A DNA stretch of 64,000 nt. Source: Gordionus sp. m RMFG-2023. Lineage: Eukaryota; Nematomorpha; Gordioida; Chordodea; Parachordodidae. The DNA is taken from assembly GCF_954871325.1 (NCBI RefSeq), contig NC_088776.1:35388508-35452507 (forward strand), in the 5' to 3' direction. The position numbers and the translations under genes were made by a program. The notes below the pieces were generated by a model. It was not told where the DNA came from. It was given only the letters and a program-made list of their open reading frames with translations, and ran no database searches. Numbering within the stretch: position 1 is the first letter of the stretch; each line of letters opens with the position of its first letter. This document shows, piece after piece, positions 11,466 to 24,726 of the stretch.

Positions 11466-14400
11466 ATGTCGCTTTCAAAAGTTTTTATAACACCTTTAAT
11501 ACATAACAGTTCTAAACAAATAACTTATGCAAGAGTTAGGAATCCCTCGACTATTTTATATAAGAATTTCACTCAGAATACAAGATCAACTTTACAAACT
11601 CAAATAAAAAAGAGAACAATCAAAGAGATTTTATTTGCTCCAGCTGGAGATGGAGGTATATTTAATTAAATTAAATATATGTTATGTATATTGTAATTTT
11701 TATTTATTATAAGCCTTTACTCTTGGTAGAGGTGCTTTAGCCGGTGGATCGGCTTTAGGCTTAGCAGCTTTATGTTACTATGGTTTGGGTTTATCAAGAG
11801 ATGTGGGCACACTAGACAAATCAATGTATATAATAATATAATAGTCATAATATATTTTTTATAGTCTTTGGCCAGAGATTGTCAGAGAAAGGGTTAGAAA
11901 TACATATGCTTATTTTGGAAGTAGTTTGATATTTACAGCTGGGTCAGCATATTACATATCAAAAAACCCCAAAATATTAAATATGTTTGCAAGAAATTCA
12001 TGGATAGTAATATATAAATTTTATTTGATTCTGATTAATTAATAAATTTAACAAGTCCATAGGTCTTACATTTGTTGCTGTTATAGCAAGTGGGGCTTTA
12101 TGTAGATCAATTCCGTATACCGATGAAGGCTTATTTGCAAAACATGTTACATGGATCTTACACAATGGAGTTTTAGGTGCTGTTATTGCACCTCTATCTA
12201 TGTTGGGTGGGCCATTGTTAATCAAAGCAGCTGTATATACTGCAGGGGTTATAGGAGGTAAGTAAATTCAAAAATATTCATTATATGTAATTTAATGTAT
12301 TTACTTATTTTGATACCATCAATTTTTTGTTTATTGATATTAAAATTAAACATATTTTATATAAATTCTGATGCATATCATCTATGCATAAAAATTAAAA
12401 AATTTTTTTAATACAATATTTTATTTATTGAGATTAGTTATATCTTTTTTTGATATATGGGAATCTTTTTGTTATGATAACATTATACTTATATAAATAT
12501 GTATGTTAGGTATCTTATCTAGATATATCAATCAATAAAATTATTATAGTTTTTGTTCAATTTAAATTATAATCCTATATTCAAATGCTAGGTTTATCAA
12601 TGGTTGCTGCTTGTGCTCCTAGTGAAAAGTTCCTATCAATGAATGGACCTCTTGCAATTGGATTGGGAACTGTCTTTGTTGCTTCATTAGGTATTTATTA
12701 AATGTTTTTATTAATATATGTTATTTTTGTATCTTTTTATTATTTAAAATATTTATATTTTATGAGTCTGTTCACCAGCAGGGTTGCCATGTCTCCCCCC
12801 ATCAGCGGGAGACTCCCGCAATTTTTTAGTTTACACGCAGACATCTCTATCCCTCAAAATTACCACAATTGAAAATCTCCCGCAAAAATCTACCACAATT
12901 TTTTCATTTCTCCCTCATTTTTTTTTGGTACTTTAACGTTTTTAATTTATAAATAATAATTTTGAGAGAGAGTAATTGATTATTTTTATATTTTTAAAAT
13001 AAATTTTAAATATTTATTCGAAAAACAGGTCTAGTTTGTAAATTTCTTATCCTGTTTTATTTTTATCCAATAATAAATCAACATTATTTCATTCATATAA
13101 GTCAGTACAGGGGAGTATATCAACATTGATTGCAATACAAAAATAATAAATAATACAGATGCAACTACTGTGGAAACCATATACACCTATCATGTAGTTC
13201 AACATCCACAGAGCTATATCATCACAATGTGGGTCAAATCTTTTTCCCATGATATTTAACAACTCCAATATAAGTGAAAATCTTACTTGTGGTAGAACAT
13301 AAATGAGCAAAGCTGTCACAAGTGATTTAGTACCTGAACCCTATAGGTCAATTCTAGACGATTTGAAAGATGGGCATCCTTATGCAATTCTAACAGATGC
13401 ATCTAATAAGGGAAATATTAAAACATTTCCCTTGATCCTTTGCTATTTCAACAAGGATAAGAACATTTCAATAAAACTGTTAGAAAATTTTTCCTTGGAT
13501 AGTGAAAAATCCAACGATGTAGCTAACCACATAATGTAAATATAGCTGATTTAGGGTTATCAATGAATTGCATGTCAACTTTCTGCGCTGATAATGCCTC
13601 TATAAATTTTGGCAAAAACCAAAATGTATTTACCGAATTGAGGCAGCACAATAATGAATTAATACCAATTGGCTGTATATGCCATATACTACATTTCTTG
13701 CAAGAAGGCAATGAATGTATTATCTGTGGATGTCTAAATAATTATGATGAAATGTTTTAACGAATTTAATTCATCAACTAATAGAGTTAATGAAATAAAA
13801 AAGTTGGTGGAATGGTCTGACTTGGAATGGTGTGAGTTGTTGTGATATGTACCTATCAGGGGGTTAACATTAATACCTGCCATCGATAGAATTTTAAAAT
13901 TTTACAAACCCTTAAAAAAATACTTTTTAAATAAAGATTTTAAAAGCTGTCCTAAAATTTTGAAAAATTTTTTCGAGTATGTAATGGAAGAAACATATTT
14001 GGGATTAGTTTTACATGTAGGAAATCTACTTCATGCAGTTAATATTCAGTTGCAATCAGAATATTCTTTATTAAAAAAGATTCACAAAATCATGCTACAG
14101 CTCTGTTCATCCCTACAGTTAAAAATTGATAATAAATTTTATGGCGCTATTGCTAAAAATATTATATTAAAATTTTCAAATAATACTCTAATTAATACAT
14201 TTTTATTAAGACAATTTTAGAATATTTACAATCAAAATTTTATCTTAATAACTCTATTTACAAATGTATAAATATTATGATCTTGGAACAGAAACCGTCA
14301 ATTGATGGTTTTATTTAATAAATATATTAAAAAATACCGAAAGACATTGATGTCTTGTTTGAAGAGATTGTAATTCTCTCTATTTTTTAGAATACTTAAA

Positions 14401-17400
14401 GTTAGATGGTCTAAAAGCAGAGGAGAAATGGGTAGAATTTTTTCGTAATAACAATAAATCCCCATGCTTGGAAAAAATATGCAAGTATGTCTTCTCCTTA
14501 CCTCATTCGAATGCCTCATCCTAGCGCATTTTTAGCCTGAGGACTGCCTGGAAAAAGGAGAGAAATCGGATTGTTTTAACAACATTAGAGGCCGAGCTAA
14601 TGGTTAAAAAAATTTATAATATGTCATCCCAGGAATTTTATAAATATCTCAATAACGACGGTAAACGTTTAGTTCCATTATTTAAATCTCAAATAAAATA
14701 TAATTAACATTATATATAACTATTTAATTTTCCATATTTTTTTAATATTTTACAAAATCTTATTTATATATTTGCATAAAATAAACATATTTTTTACATT
14801 GTAAATTTAAAATAGAGAGCCTTACAATATCCTCAAACAAGACATCAATGTCTATCGGTATTTTTAAAATATTTGAACATTTCACTATAGTTTTAGCAAT
14901 GGCGCCATAAAATTTATTGTCAATTTTTAACTGTAAAGATGAACACATCTGCAGAATAATTTTGTGAATCTTTGTTAAGATTCTTCTGATTGCAAGTGCA
15001 CATTAACAGCATTTAGTAGATTTCCTACATATGAAATTATTCCTAAATATACCTCTGCCATTCATTATTGAAAAAAAATTTCCAAATGTTAGGACAGCTT
15101 TTATAATCTTTATTTAAGAAATATTTTTAGGTTCATAAAATTTTAAAATTCTATCGATGACGGGTATTAGGAACATACCGCAACCAACATTGTGCTGACT
15201 CAATTCTATAAATACACTCTGGTTTTTCCAAATTCACTGAGGCATTATCAGACCAGAAAGCTGACATGCAATTTATTGATAATCCCGAATCTGCTATATT
15301 TTTTATTATATGATTAGCTATGTCTTTGGATTTTTTACTATTTGAAGAGAAAAAATTAATAGTTTTCTTGAAACGTCTTTAATTTTGTTGAAATAGCGGA
15401 GGATAATATATTTCCCTTATTAGATGCATCTGTTAGAATTGCATATGTATGCCCATATTTCAAATCGTCAAGAATTTACCTCCTGAATTTAGGTTCTAAA
15501 CATTGATGATATCCTTGCTCATTTTTGTTCTACAAATAAAGTTTTCATTTATCTCGGAGTCGTTATCTACCCACATTGTAATGATAAGTAGCTCTGTTTG
15601 TACTACAAGATAAGTGATTACAATTGCCGCAACTGTAGTTGCATCTGTATTATTTCTTATTTTTGAAGAGTATTTTTGTTTTGCAATGGATGTAGATACA
15701 CTCTCTACACTGATTATAATAATGTGATTGAACAATAATAAATAAAATAATTATCATTGAAATGAGTACAATATTACCTTATTATGTATCTAAACGTGTT
15801 AATTAAGCGCCTATCCCTATAATGTTATACACACACACAAGGTAGATTTCCAATTGCGGATGTTTTGTGGGACATTCGCATAAAATATATTTTTTCAAAA
15901 TTAAAATCGTTTGTTTTTTTATAAAATTTTATCTTGTTTACATTCTTTTATATTTAAAAAGGATCTTTGGTTATTTTTTATTCTATTTTGAAAAATAGTT
16001 ACCGAATTTGTATTTATATAAACTAATTATAAAAAATAATTGGCTGATAATTAAGTCAACCGGAAAATACCAAATTTCTCCCGCAATTTGAAAATTTTGG
16101 CCTAGCAACCCTGTTTACCAGTGTTATCTTACTTAAATATAATTCAGTATTCTATCATCTCAGCACACTCCTTTCACCCCTTACAGACTTATAAATGTTA
16201 CTTTTAATAAGTATCAAAACCAACAGCATAGGCTCATCAAAAAAGTGCTTTGCAATTTTCCTAGTGCTTGTTGCTGGGAAACTTGGAAGGCTACCTATAT
16301 TTTAATTATACAGATGGAGCATAGTAACTATTACATACTCACCATTCATAATATACTGATATCTTTACAAATAATAATTATAATAAAAATATAAAATCCT
16401 AAGCTAGAATAATTTTAAATTTATTGTCTTTATCTCATATACATGAAATATTATTAGTGATTTTTAAAAAAAAATTAATCATAAAACATATATATTAATC
16501 TTAGAGAAAAATCTTTTTAATTTATATTTTTATAATTTCTTATTTAATTTAACCATGATAATCTAATTGATATATTTATTAAACTTAGTAAATATTAATT
16601 AGACAAATTAATTTTTTTTATTTCATAAATAAATAAGATAAAAACAAACATACGCAAATACAATGAGGAATAAAATAACGCATAAATATAATGAAATTTA
16701 TACTATTTATGTTTAAAAAGAGAATTAGAACAGATAACTAAAATATTTTCTAATATTTCAGGATTTAATTTAGTTCTCTGCGCAGAGAGTATAAACTTAA
16801 GGTTAAAAAATGCTCTTTCTATGGATACTTGCGTAGCTGGAACTGCTAGCACAGTGATAGCTAATTTGTAAAGCTCTGGAATTCTATTCTTTACATTTCC
16901 CCAATAATTCAAACGATTAGTATCTTTTTCTAATCTCTACATTATCAAATGATCGAATTATGTATTCTATTTCTACACATTTATTATAATTTTATATGCC
17001 TTTAGAATTATTCTTATTAATGCTTTCATGCGACTTTAATAAATCTTCAAACGTGGCATAGTATCTAGAATTTCAATATTCTGATTATTTAAATTTTGAA
17101 TTAAGTTCCAAGTTTTAGAAAGATGGTTTTTGGCGATCTCTTTTTCTTTAAATGTTAAAAATACATTATATCTTGGGTCGAGTTATATAGCTGAGCAAAA
17201 AACGTCATTTTTCAAATTTATTTCTCGGGCTTTTATCGTGGAAACTAAAAGTCAGGCAAATGGATTGTCTACTTTGCTCGTTTGCATGATATGATCCACG
17301 TGGCATAAAAATCGCTTATTGTTAAGTTCACTTTGTATATTTATTATCAAAATATAATGCTGGATATAAAGCTTTTAATATACACTAATTATTTTCCATT

Positions 17401-20400
17401 CATTCTCTAATAAAAATTTTACGCGATCATTGCTTTGGAGCGATATTTCTTGGCAAAAGTTTTTTATTATCAAAATATAATGCTGGATATAAAGCTTTTA
17501 ATATACACTAATTATTTTCCATTCATTCTCTAATAAAAATTTTACGCGATCATTGCTTTGGAGCGATATTTCTTGGCAAAAGTTTTTTAACTAGTAATCT
17601 CTCCAAAATTAAATAGATTGAGTTCCATCTTATGCAACATTTTATTAGTGGTTTTTTCAAATTTAATTTGGACAGAATAGCCATTCTTGTCTGATTTCTT
17701 ATTTTTTGTATATGTTTATTCCTTTATTTATAATGACAATTTCATTTATATTTTTAATGCAATCATTAATTGTTAATTTAAATGTATGTGAGGCACATCT
17801 AATATCCATTAATATGGATCTGGTAGTAGGTTCAAGATTAATATTTTCAATATTAAATAGTTCTTTATTTTCATCATAAATTATATCATTGTATCTATAT
17901 CATCATTATTTAAATAGTCATTACAGCTATCATCTTCTTTATCGTGATGTATTAATAGCTTAATTAATTTAATCATATTTGCTACATTATCGGTGGTTAT
18001 CGTGTAAATTTGCTCAATTCTTATTTCATATTCTTTTAGAACATCAGAATAATTTTTTAAGATATTCTGATGTATATCTTTCTTTTATCTCTTTCATGAT
18101 TTATAAATTGAACGTTGATCCCCAATATGGACGTCTATCATATCTAGTTGCTCTATCTAATTTTAACGAAATTTCCTTTTTTATATTTTGCGAAAAATCA
18201 AACGCCATTTTTAAAAATATTATTATGTATATCTTCTGAATTGATAGTTAAATTTACCCAATCCTATAATTATTGGGTCTATAATATTTCAAAAAGATTC
18301 GTCGTCAATTGATTTTATTGATTTTCCGTGCATTGTTATTTCTTTATTGATATTAATTTGTATTGTAGTAGTTCTGGAAGCATTTTGGATTGTATTATAC
18401 TGATTTGCATTTTCCATTAGAGTTTTTTTAATAGTCAAATTTTCTTTCCTTTTTTAAAAATTATTTGAATTTTCTATCATGGAATCTTTCTATATGTCGC
18501 TAGAGATTTGTAGCATAGTACACATTTAAAACTTCGCCACAATCTTCTAGTTTATAAATAGATTGATTTTTTATAATATCTACTATAAAATAGGATCGCC
18601 AGGATTTGACTTCCCGAACTATTTAATAGATACTAATATACTATATTATGATGAATAGATCAGAATCTTTTATTATATAAATGGAATAAATAGAAATTTA
18701 ATAGAAACAATTTTATCATTTATTTTTATACTAGTTGATAACCCTTCAAGAATGACGGGAATAATAAAATCTTGAACTATTATATGAATTTTTTTAAAAT
18801 AAATGACAAATTTTAGTGATTATTTATTCATTTTATTAAATTTAGCGTAAAATATATATGAAAGTAATCAAAAATATAGTGTATTGATAAATTGGTATTG
18901 TATGTCATTTCCAGAGTTCAAATATTGTTGTTGCTATAAAAAATTTTATACTGGCATATTTTGGGGTGGTAATATGAGATAAATGTATTGGCTAAATATA
19001 ATTTAAATTTATTTGTTAAATCTAGATTATAAAAAGTATTTAGGATTAGTGAGGGAGGTTAATTTTATGGCATGAGAAGATATTGATAAATAGGTATTTT
19101 ATACTATTTGCAGAGCTCCCATATTGTGGTTGAGATAAAAAAAATTATTACCATATTTTGGAGTGGTAAATAATTTAAATTTATTTGTTAAATCTAAATT
19201 GTAATATATAAATTAATACATTTTACTTTGATTGAATATAAATACTTACGCTAAAATTAATATGAGATAAATGTTTATTTTTCAATTGGCTAAATATAAT
19301 TTAATTTGCTATTTTAAATTTAATAATATTCATTCTTATCATAATTTGAGGTTAGGTTAGTTCTTTTTTATACAACACAATAAGATCTAAATTATATAAA
19401 TTAATCGAAAAATATGTTAATAACAAATTAATAACATATATAAGAAAGATAATAATACAAAATTTAATATAGAAGGTGGCTAAGCGGGAACAACGTTGCC
19501 TTTAAAACGTTGTCATGGGTTCGAATCCCGTGATGTACAAAAAAATTTTCTAAAAATTTAACATTAGAGATATATAGTCTCCATCGATTTATTTAACATT
19601 AAGAAGATAGGAAAGTTGATAGAAAAAATAAAAATTAACATTAAGATGATAGGAAAGTTGATAGGAAAAATAAAAATTAACATTAAGATTATACGAAAAC
19701 GTTCATTTCTTGATTACGGAGATTATATATATATAGAATATATAATATGGTTATTTTATATCTTTTTAAAAATAACTTGGATCATAGAATTTAAATGACA
19801 ATAAATAAAATGGTCAGCAATATTTTAATCATCAGTATAATTTTTTATTTAATAATCATATAGTTTTTTTAAATTCAGTATTCTAATATTCATTTAAGTC
19901 ATTATAAATTATTTATTATGAAAATAATATGTTAGTTAGCATTTACCATTATTCATATATGCAAAATAGAAAATATGATTAAAGAATAGCATTTGTGATG
20001 AATAGTCTTCTAAATCTGTTTTTTTTTGAATAATAAAAAATCTTACCATAAATCTTCAGTTTAAATAAGTTAACCAACATTGCATTAAGTTATTTTTATA
20101 CTTTTATTTATTTATGTGTTTTATATTGAATAAACAAACTTACATTGAGTTAAAAATAAGAGCAAGTTTTACATTTTGATGTTAAACTAAATATAAATAC
20201 TATAGTTTAACTTAAATTACTTATTTTATCATATTCTATATAAACTAAGATAAACTTTTTTGAATATATTAATTAGTAAGAAATTATAAAACATTAAAAG
20301 TGGTCAGTACTTGATTTTATTAGATGTTAGTTATTAATGGTAGAATTATATGATTTTTCCCTAAATTATTAGCAAGTATTATTATAAAAACTAATTAAAA

Positions 20401-21379
20401 ATATATATATAAGATTAAACTTGTTAATTTAGCCAAATATACTATTATGATGATATATTTTTTTTAATCGTATATATTATTTATAATGCCATTAGGAAGT
20501 ATGTTCCTGCCACCCACAACCATGCTAGGAGCTGGTCTTTACTCGATATCTGTTTATGGTGGTCTTCTTGTTTTTAGCCTTTTCCTTTTATACGATACGC
20601 AAAAAATTGTCAAAATAGCCGAGAATTACCCTACTAATCAAATAGCTTGCCCATATGATCCCATAAACGCGTAAAATATTTTCAATAATTAACAATTTTT
20701 TAAAAATTGCCTATCCATTTTAGAAAATTTAACAAGAACAAGTTATATGCTTTGTTTAACAAAGTTTTAACCCTTGAACAGGGTCATATTTAGACTTTCA
20801 GTTTGTCGGGGCTCAATGGTTCAAAATTTATAAAAATTTAAAACCTATTTGTTTGCTTTGAATTTATTTTTCTGAATTTTAAAGGGTCTTTCCAAAATTT
20901 TAATGAGGCTCTAGCTTCATAACCCTTTCCTATTTACCTCACCTGCTTCTTTAAGTGTAATGTAGGGTTGTCGGAGGTTTTAAAATTGGTATTTATTTAA
21001 ATTTTTACTTCTCTTTTTATTTGAAAATTATTTAGGGGGTACATTGTATATATATATATATATATATATATGTTAGCATCAATATGCTATAGGTTATATA
21101 ATTTTTTGAGCCCTTTTTTTAAACTATAAAAATCTGATTAATGTAAAATACTTATTATTTACGAGTTTCAAATAATTTTATCTCAAAAAATGATTTAAAA
21201 TTGAAAAAAAAACATATTGACGCTATTATATAATTTTTTTTTATCTATATAATATATATAATATTTTTTTAAAAAACAAAATTTTAAGTTCGATGGGTAT
21301 TTATATGGATACCTTGAATATCTTTATGAGAATAGCCATGATACTAGCTCACGGTGGAAGTTCTAATAGAAGAAAATAA
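11466..21379 (+). CDS. GHITM: GHITM-like inner mitochondrial membrane protein (BAX inhibitor-1 family), seven exons
   Basis: Exons: 11466-11655, 11714-11825, 11865-12006, 12056-12257, 12592-12690, 20496-20670 and 21289-21379. All junctions are GT-AG and in frame, giving 336 residues against about 345 in vertebrate GHITM. Family landmarks occur in order: LCYYGLGLS, CRSIPY, WILHNGVLGAVIAPLSMLGG, AACAPSEKFLSM, SLGSMFLPPTT, FLLYDTQKI, YDPIN and IYMDTLNIFMR. The basic, hydroxylated N-terminus fits a mitochondrial import signal, followed by multiple membrane segments. GHITM (TMBIM5) works in the inner membrane in cristae organisation and cation/proton exchange (family knowledge). The ATG at 11466 is preferred over an upstream GTG in the same frame. 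Introns 1-4 are 58, 39, 49 and 334 bp, but intron 5 is 7.8 kb and loaded with transposons. Confidence 0.95.
12779..16113. mobile_element. hAT element with inverted duplication of its coding region (GHITM intron 5)
   Basis: The ends are CAGGGTTGCCATGTCTCC and, at the right, GGCCTAGCAACCCTG, with CTCCCGCAA words repeated inside both ends. An 8-bp target duplication flanks it (TTCACCAG at 12771, TTTACCAG at 16114, one mismatch). Plus-strand transposase pieces run from about 13110 to 14700 (EPYRSILDDLKDGHPYAILT, then CSSLQLKIDNKFYGAIAK, then a hAT C-terminal PHSNA-like region). The same core is found again on the minus strand from about 15735 down to 14760, sharing SSLQLKIDNKFYGAIAK and ATTVAAI-like segments. 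The element is therefore a head-to-head fold-back. Both copies carry stops and frameshifts. Confidence 0.85.
16703..18640 (-). mobile_element. hAT transposase relic, antisense to GHITM (intron 5)
   Basis: On the minus strand the N-terminal end near 18620-18480 shows a BED-type zinc-finger pattern ending in RHIERFHD. The middle (about 17820-17590) gives LMDIRCASHTFKLTI and FWRDYWLKNFCQEISLQSND-like pieces. The C-terminus at 16912-16703 is an open hAT dimerisation domain (VLAVPATQVSIERAFFNLKF, then ILSAQRTKLNPEILENI). Several stops break the middle. Element ends were not located with confidence. Confidence 0.8.
17341..17586. repeat. 123-bp exact or near-exact tandem duplication
   Basis: The segment beginning TTATTATCAAAATATAATGC at 17341 is repeated head to tail at 17464 with no differences noticed. 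It lies inside the hAT relic 16703-18640 and duplicates part of its coding region, so it arose after insertion and recently. It could be real or an assembly artefact. Confidence 0.9.
18890..19205 (+). repeat. Diverged ~190-bp tandem repeat
   Basis: Two copies share TTGATAAAT(T/A)GGTATT, TTTCCAGAG/TTTGCAGAG and CATATTTTGG(G/A)GTGGTAA, followed by AATTTAAATTTATTTGTTAAATCTA. They lie in GHITM intron 5 downstream of the hAT relic. No coding was seen. Confidence 0.7.
19476..19540 (+). ncRNA. tRNA-like sequence, probable tRNA pseudogene or SINE head (GHITM intron 5)
   Basis: It carries both Pol III internal promoter boxes: TGGCTAAGCGG (box A) and GGGTTCGAATCCC (box B, with a T arm of ATGGG/CCCGT). 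The central arm pairs AACGTT with AACGTT around GCCTTTAA, which is not a normal 5-bp/7-nt anticodon arm. The 3' acceptor strand GATGTAC has no complement upstream. It is therefore tRNA-derived but probably not a working tRNA. An A run followed by TTTTC comes directly after. Confidence 0.5.
21051..21072 (+). repeat. (TA)n microsatellite in GHITM intron 6
   Basis: About ten TA dinucleotides follow GGGGGTACATTG. Intron 6 (20671-21288) is otherwise plain AT-rich sequence. Confidence 0.9.
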
Positions 21380-23100
21380 AATTCAAGATTTTTATAATTT
21401 TAAGTTTATTTTGAATATCTCATATTATATCTTAATCTTGTATTGTCTAATGATTTTGCCCAAAAATGTCAAATTGATTTCTAATCATACTATGAGTTTA
21501 ATTACATAATATATTTTAGAAAAATATCTATACTGTGGTCGTAATTATGACTTATTATTATTACTTATACTTTTAAATACCTTATTCTTCCTGGGTTTTC
21601 TTTACTTGTCTTAAATACCTTATTCTCCCTGGGTTTTCTTTACTTGTCCTTGAATACTTATAAACATCATTTGAGAAAATGTATTATCCTAAATAATAAT
21701 TTTTATGTACCAATCAGAAAATATATTTCAATAATATATGTCCAGAGTTGGGCGTACCACGAATTTTATGATACGTCCGTAATTGATTTTCTCAAAATTT
21801 TTAAATATATTATTTGAGGATTTTTATTCCATGGCTATATTTATAGGGAATTTTTTCTCCTATTTTATTAATTTTGTAATTTTTGATATCTTTAAAAACT
21901 GGAAATTATTTTCCTAAATTCGTTACCTTTTTTTCAAAAGAATATTTTTCATTTCTTGATAAGTTTGTTCAATATTCACTTTTAACCTTATTAAGTTTGT
22001 TGTTTTTTTATTTTTCTCATCTTTTTATATTTTATAATATATATCATTTTTTTATATTTTCACTAGATAATTCAATTTTATAATTCCTGATACATATTTA
22101 TTATATTCTCATTTATAAGTTTTGGCAAATTCCCTTACAACCTTTATTGTAAATTAGATATTTTAACCCTATAAAAAGCTACTAGTGTGTCTGTCTGTCT
22201 AATCTAATAATGAATAGGCTAATGTTAAAATGTTTATATTGATTATATAATTTATTTCTACAATTATCGATAATTTGAAATGATTGTAATATTGTATTCA
22301 AATAATAATTATCTTAATTTAAGGGGAATAAATATATTAATTTATATTTTACTGTCAACAATTATGAATTTCCCTTTGGACACATACTGGAAATGAAAAT
22401 AGTAATATTGGGGGTGATTTAGATGTTGATTTTAGTTTTTGTTTAAAAAAATTATTTTAAAATAATTATTATAATGTCTCATTTGGTTATTAATTATATT
22501 TATAGTTATATTAATGATGGTAAAATATTTTATCATAGTTTCTTCATATCTATTAGGTATTATATTTTTTTTAAAACGATCCCATAAATTTTGGATTATC
22601 TACCATGGAGGAATAAACCACAAAATTTAATATTATTTATTTTCTTTCAGCTCATTGAAAAATCAACATACATATCTTATTTATCAATATGTGCATCTGT
22701 TATTTGATTTATACATATATCTCCATTCCTATTGTTTTGCCACACACAATTTTATATGGATATAAACTCTCCTATAAAAAAAGGGGTTCGGGTTCAAAGA
22801 TAAAAATTTAAAAATGGTTCAGAGTATATGTAAATATTGGTTCAATATTAATAAAATAACCCACTTTTTCATTTATTTATTTATATTCTTCTCCATATAA
22901 ACATAATTTAATAACAATGGTTAAAAATCAATTTATATTTAAATTTATTTTCCAAAATAATTTCTGCCCTAATCTGAAAATAAGAATTTCATGGAACTTA
23001 ATGCTCGTATTTTAAATTTAGATTGAATATCTAGAAAAATTGTATTTTACTTTATTGATTGTATACCTTTGCTCCGTATTTTATTTTCTAAGATTGTATA
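21380..23100. other. Intergenic AT-rich stretch downstream of GHITM
   Basis: No gene or recognisable element is seen. A short duplication (CTTATTCT(T/C)CCTGGGTTTTCTT) lies at 21580-21650. The word GGGTTCGGGTTCA occurs at 22785 and again at 24265 and 24290, on either side of the mariner element, hinting at an older outer repeat. Confidence 0.5.
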
Positions 23101-23102
23101 TA

Positions 23103-24065
23103 TAGGGTAAATTATTTAAAAAAAACAAACAATTAAAATAAAATAACAATATGTTTTTTTATTTTTGCATAAACCCTCAAAAAATAAATGACAATCAAAT
23201 ATATAATATATAACAAAACAGATTTAAAAAATACATACGGTAATTTTTTTGCATTTACAATTTTTATATAATTTAATTTTTTTTATAAAATACATACGGT
23301 AATTTTTTTGCATTTACAATTTTTATATAACTTATTTTTTTTTATAAAATAGAGTTTAATATTTTTTTCAAATGTTTAATATACGACAAATTTTATCTAG
23401 TAATACAAATTCATTTACATTAAATCCTGATCCTGTTTTATATATCTAATTCAAATTCAATACCTAATATTACAAATAATTTCCATATGATTAATTCTTC
23501 CTCTGTAAGTGGTGATTCTAACCGAGTGATGCAGTTATTGTTATGGACAATGCATCCATCCATAAAAGCCACCTCATTGATTGTTTTAGAGCGCGAATAG
23601 AATATTTGCCACCCTATTCGCCGCAACTAAACCCGATAGAAAATTTTTTTGGAGTGTTAAAAACAAATATAGGTCGATCAATTCCCGACCAAATACTCGA
23701 AACGAAATAATTAATAATGTAACATCAATTCTTAATGAATTTACTATTCCTTTTGATTTTTCAAATTATTATAATAAAATGTATCAATTTTTGGAGATTG
23801 GTTATCGAGGACAACCAATGAATTAAGGTAAATTTATAAAAATATAATTTATATTGAAATATATTTTAAAGGAATTTAGAAAAAGGCGAATATATATATA
23901 AAGAAAAAACGAAAATTTAAATATCCAATTTTTAATGTATTTTTTAAATCTGTTTTGTTATATATTATATATTTGATTGTCATTTATTTTTTAAGGGTTG
24001 TGCAAAAATAAAAAAACATATTGTTATTTTTTTTTAATTGTTTTTTTTTTAAATAATTTACCCTA
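23103..24065 (+). mobile_element. Tc1/mariner (IS630-type) element with ~130-bp TIRs, internally deleted
   Basis: The ends are TAGGGTAAATTATTT and AAATAATTTACCCTA, flanked by TA duplications at 23101-23102 and 24066-24067. Inverted repeats extend about 130 bp each side and include ATTTGATTGTCATTTATTTT. Inside, plus-strand coding at about 23535-23825 gives the C-terminal half of a DDE transposase: VIVMDNASIHKS with the second catalytic Asp, then PPYSPQLNPIENFFGVLK with the third acidic residue. It ends at a TAA near 23825, with one frameshift near 23707. The N-terminal half is missing. A 58-bp tandem duplication lies at about 23233-23350. Confidence 0.88.
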
Positions 24066-24726
24066 TAAAAACAAAATAATGTATTTCTATTTATATCATA
24101 TTAAATTACCATTTGTAATAAATACAAAATGGAAGCAAAAAAACTGAAAATTTTGAAAAATGCGAAGAAAATATAAAATGATTTCACGAAAAATCTTATT
24201 TTTATAAAATTTATTATTTTGCTAAAAAAAAATTTGATACCTTAAACCCTCCACTTTTCAAAAGGGTTCGGGTTCAGCAAAAACACGAGAGTTCGGGTTC
24301 ACATTTCTGCAATCTTATTGCAATATGTGGGTAAGTGATGTCTTATTAATTCTCTATGAACCACAATTTGGAGAGTTTTGATCTCAGCTACTATAAGATG
24401 TTGTATGGAAGGAATATCCATCTTTGTAATTATATTTCAATTCAACTATGGTTATTATTTCATTAATCATGTCATGAATGAGATGCGCTTTATTAATATT
24501 TGTATTCAATGTCAAGAATATTCATCTTTTCTCTGATTGGAAATAATTGTACAAAATCTAATTTAAAATTATTATATTTTATTTCTATTCATCAATTTTT
24601 TTTATAATATAATATTTAGAACTTTATTTATTAAGAGTATAACAATTAATTGAATAGATATTGATCAGGTAAATTTAATTATCTTGTGTCTAAGATACTC
24701 ATATTAAGTAAAAGATATCTTGTATC

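Noticed and set aside
11645-11660. Shared GGAGATGGAG|GTATAT exon end in GHITM and GGGGATGGAG|GTATAT in ATP9
   Set aside because: Both fit their own protein families (GDGG-type sequence by chance). No wider similarity, so it is treated as coincidence.
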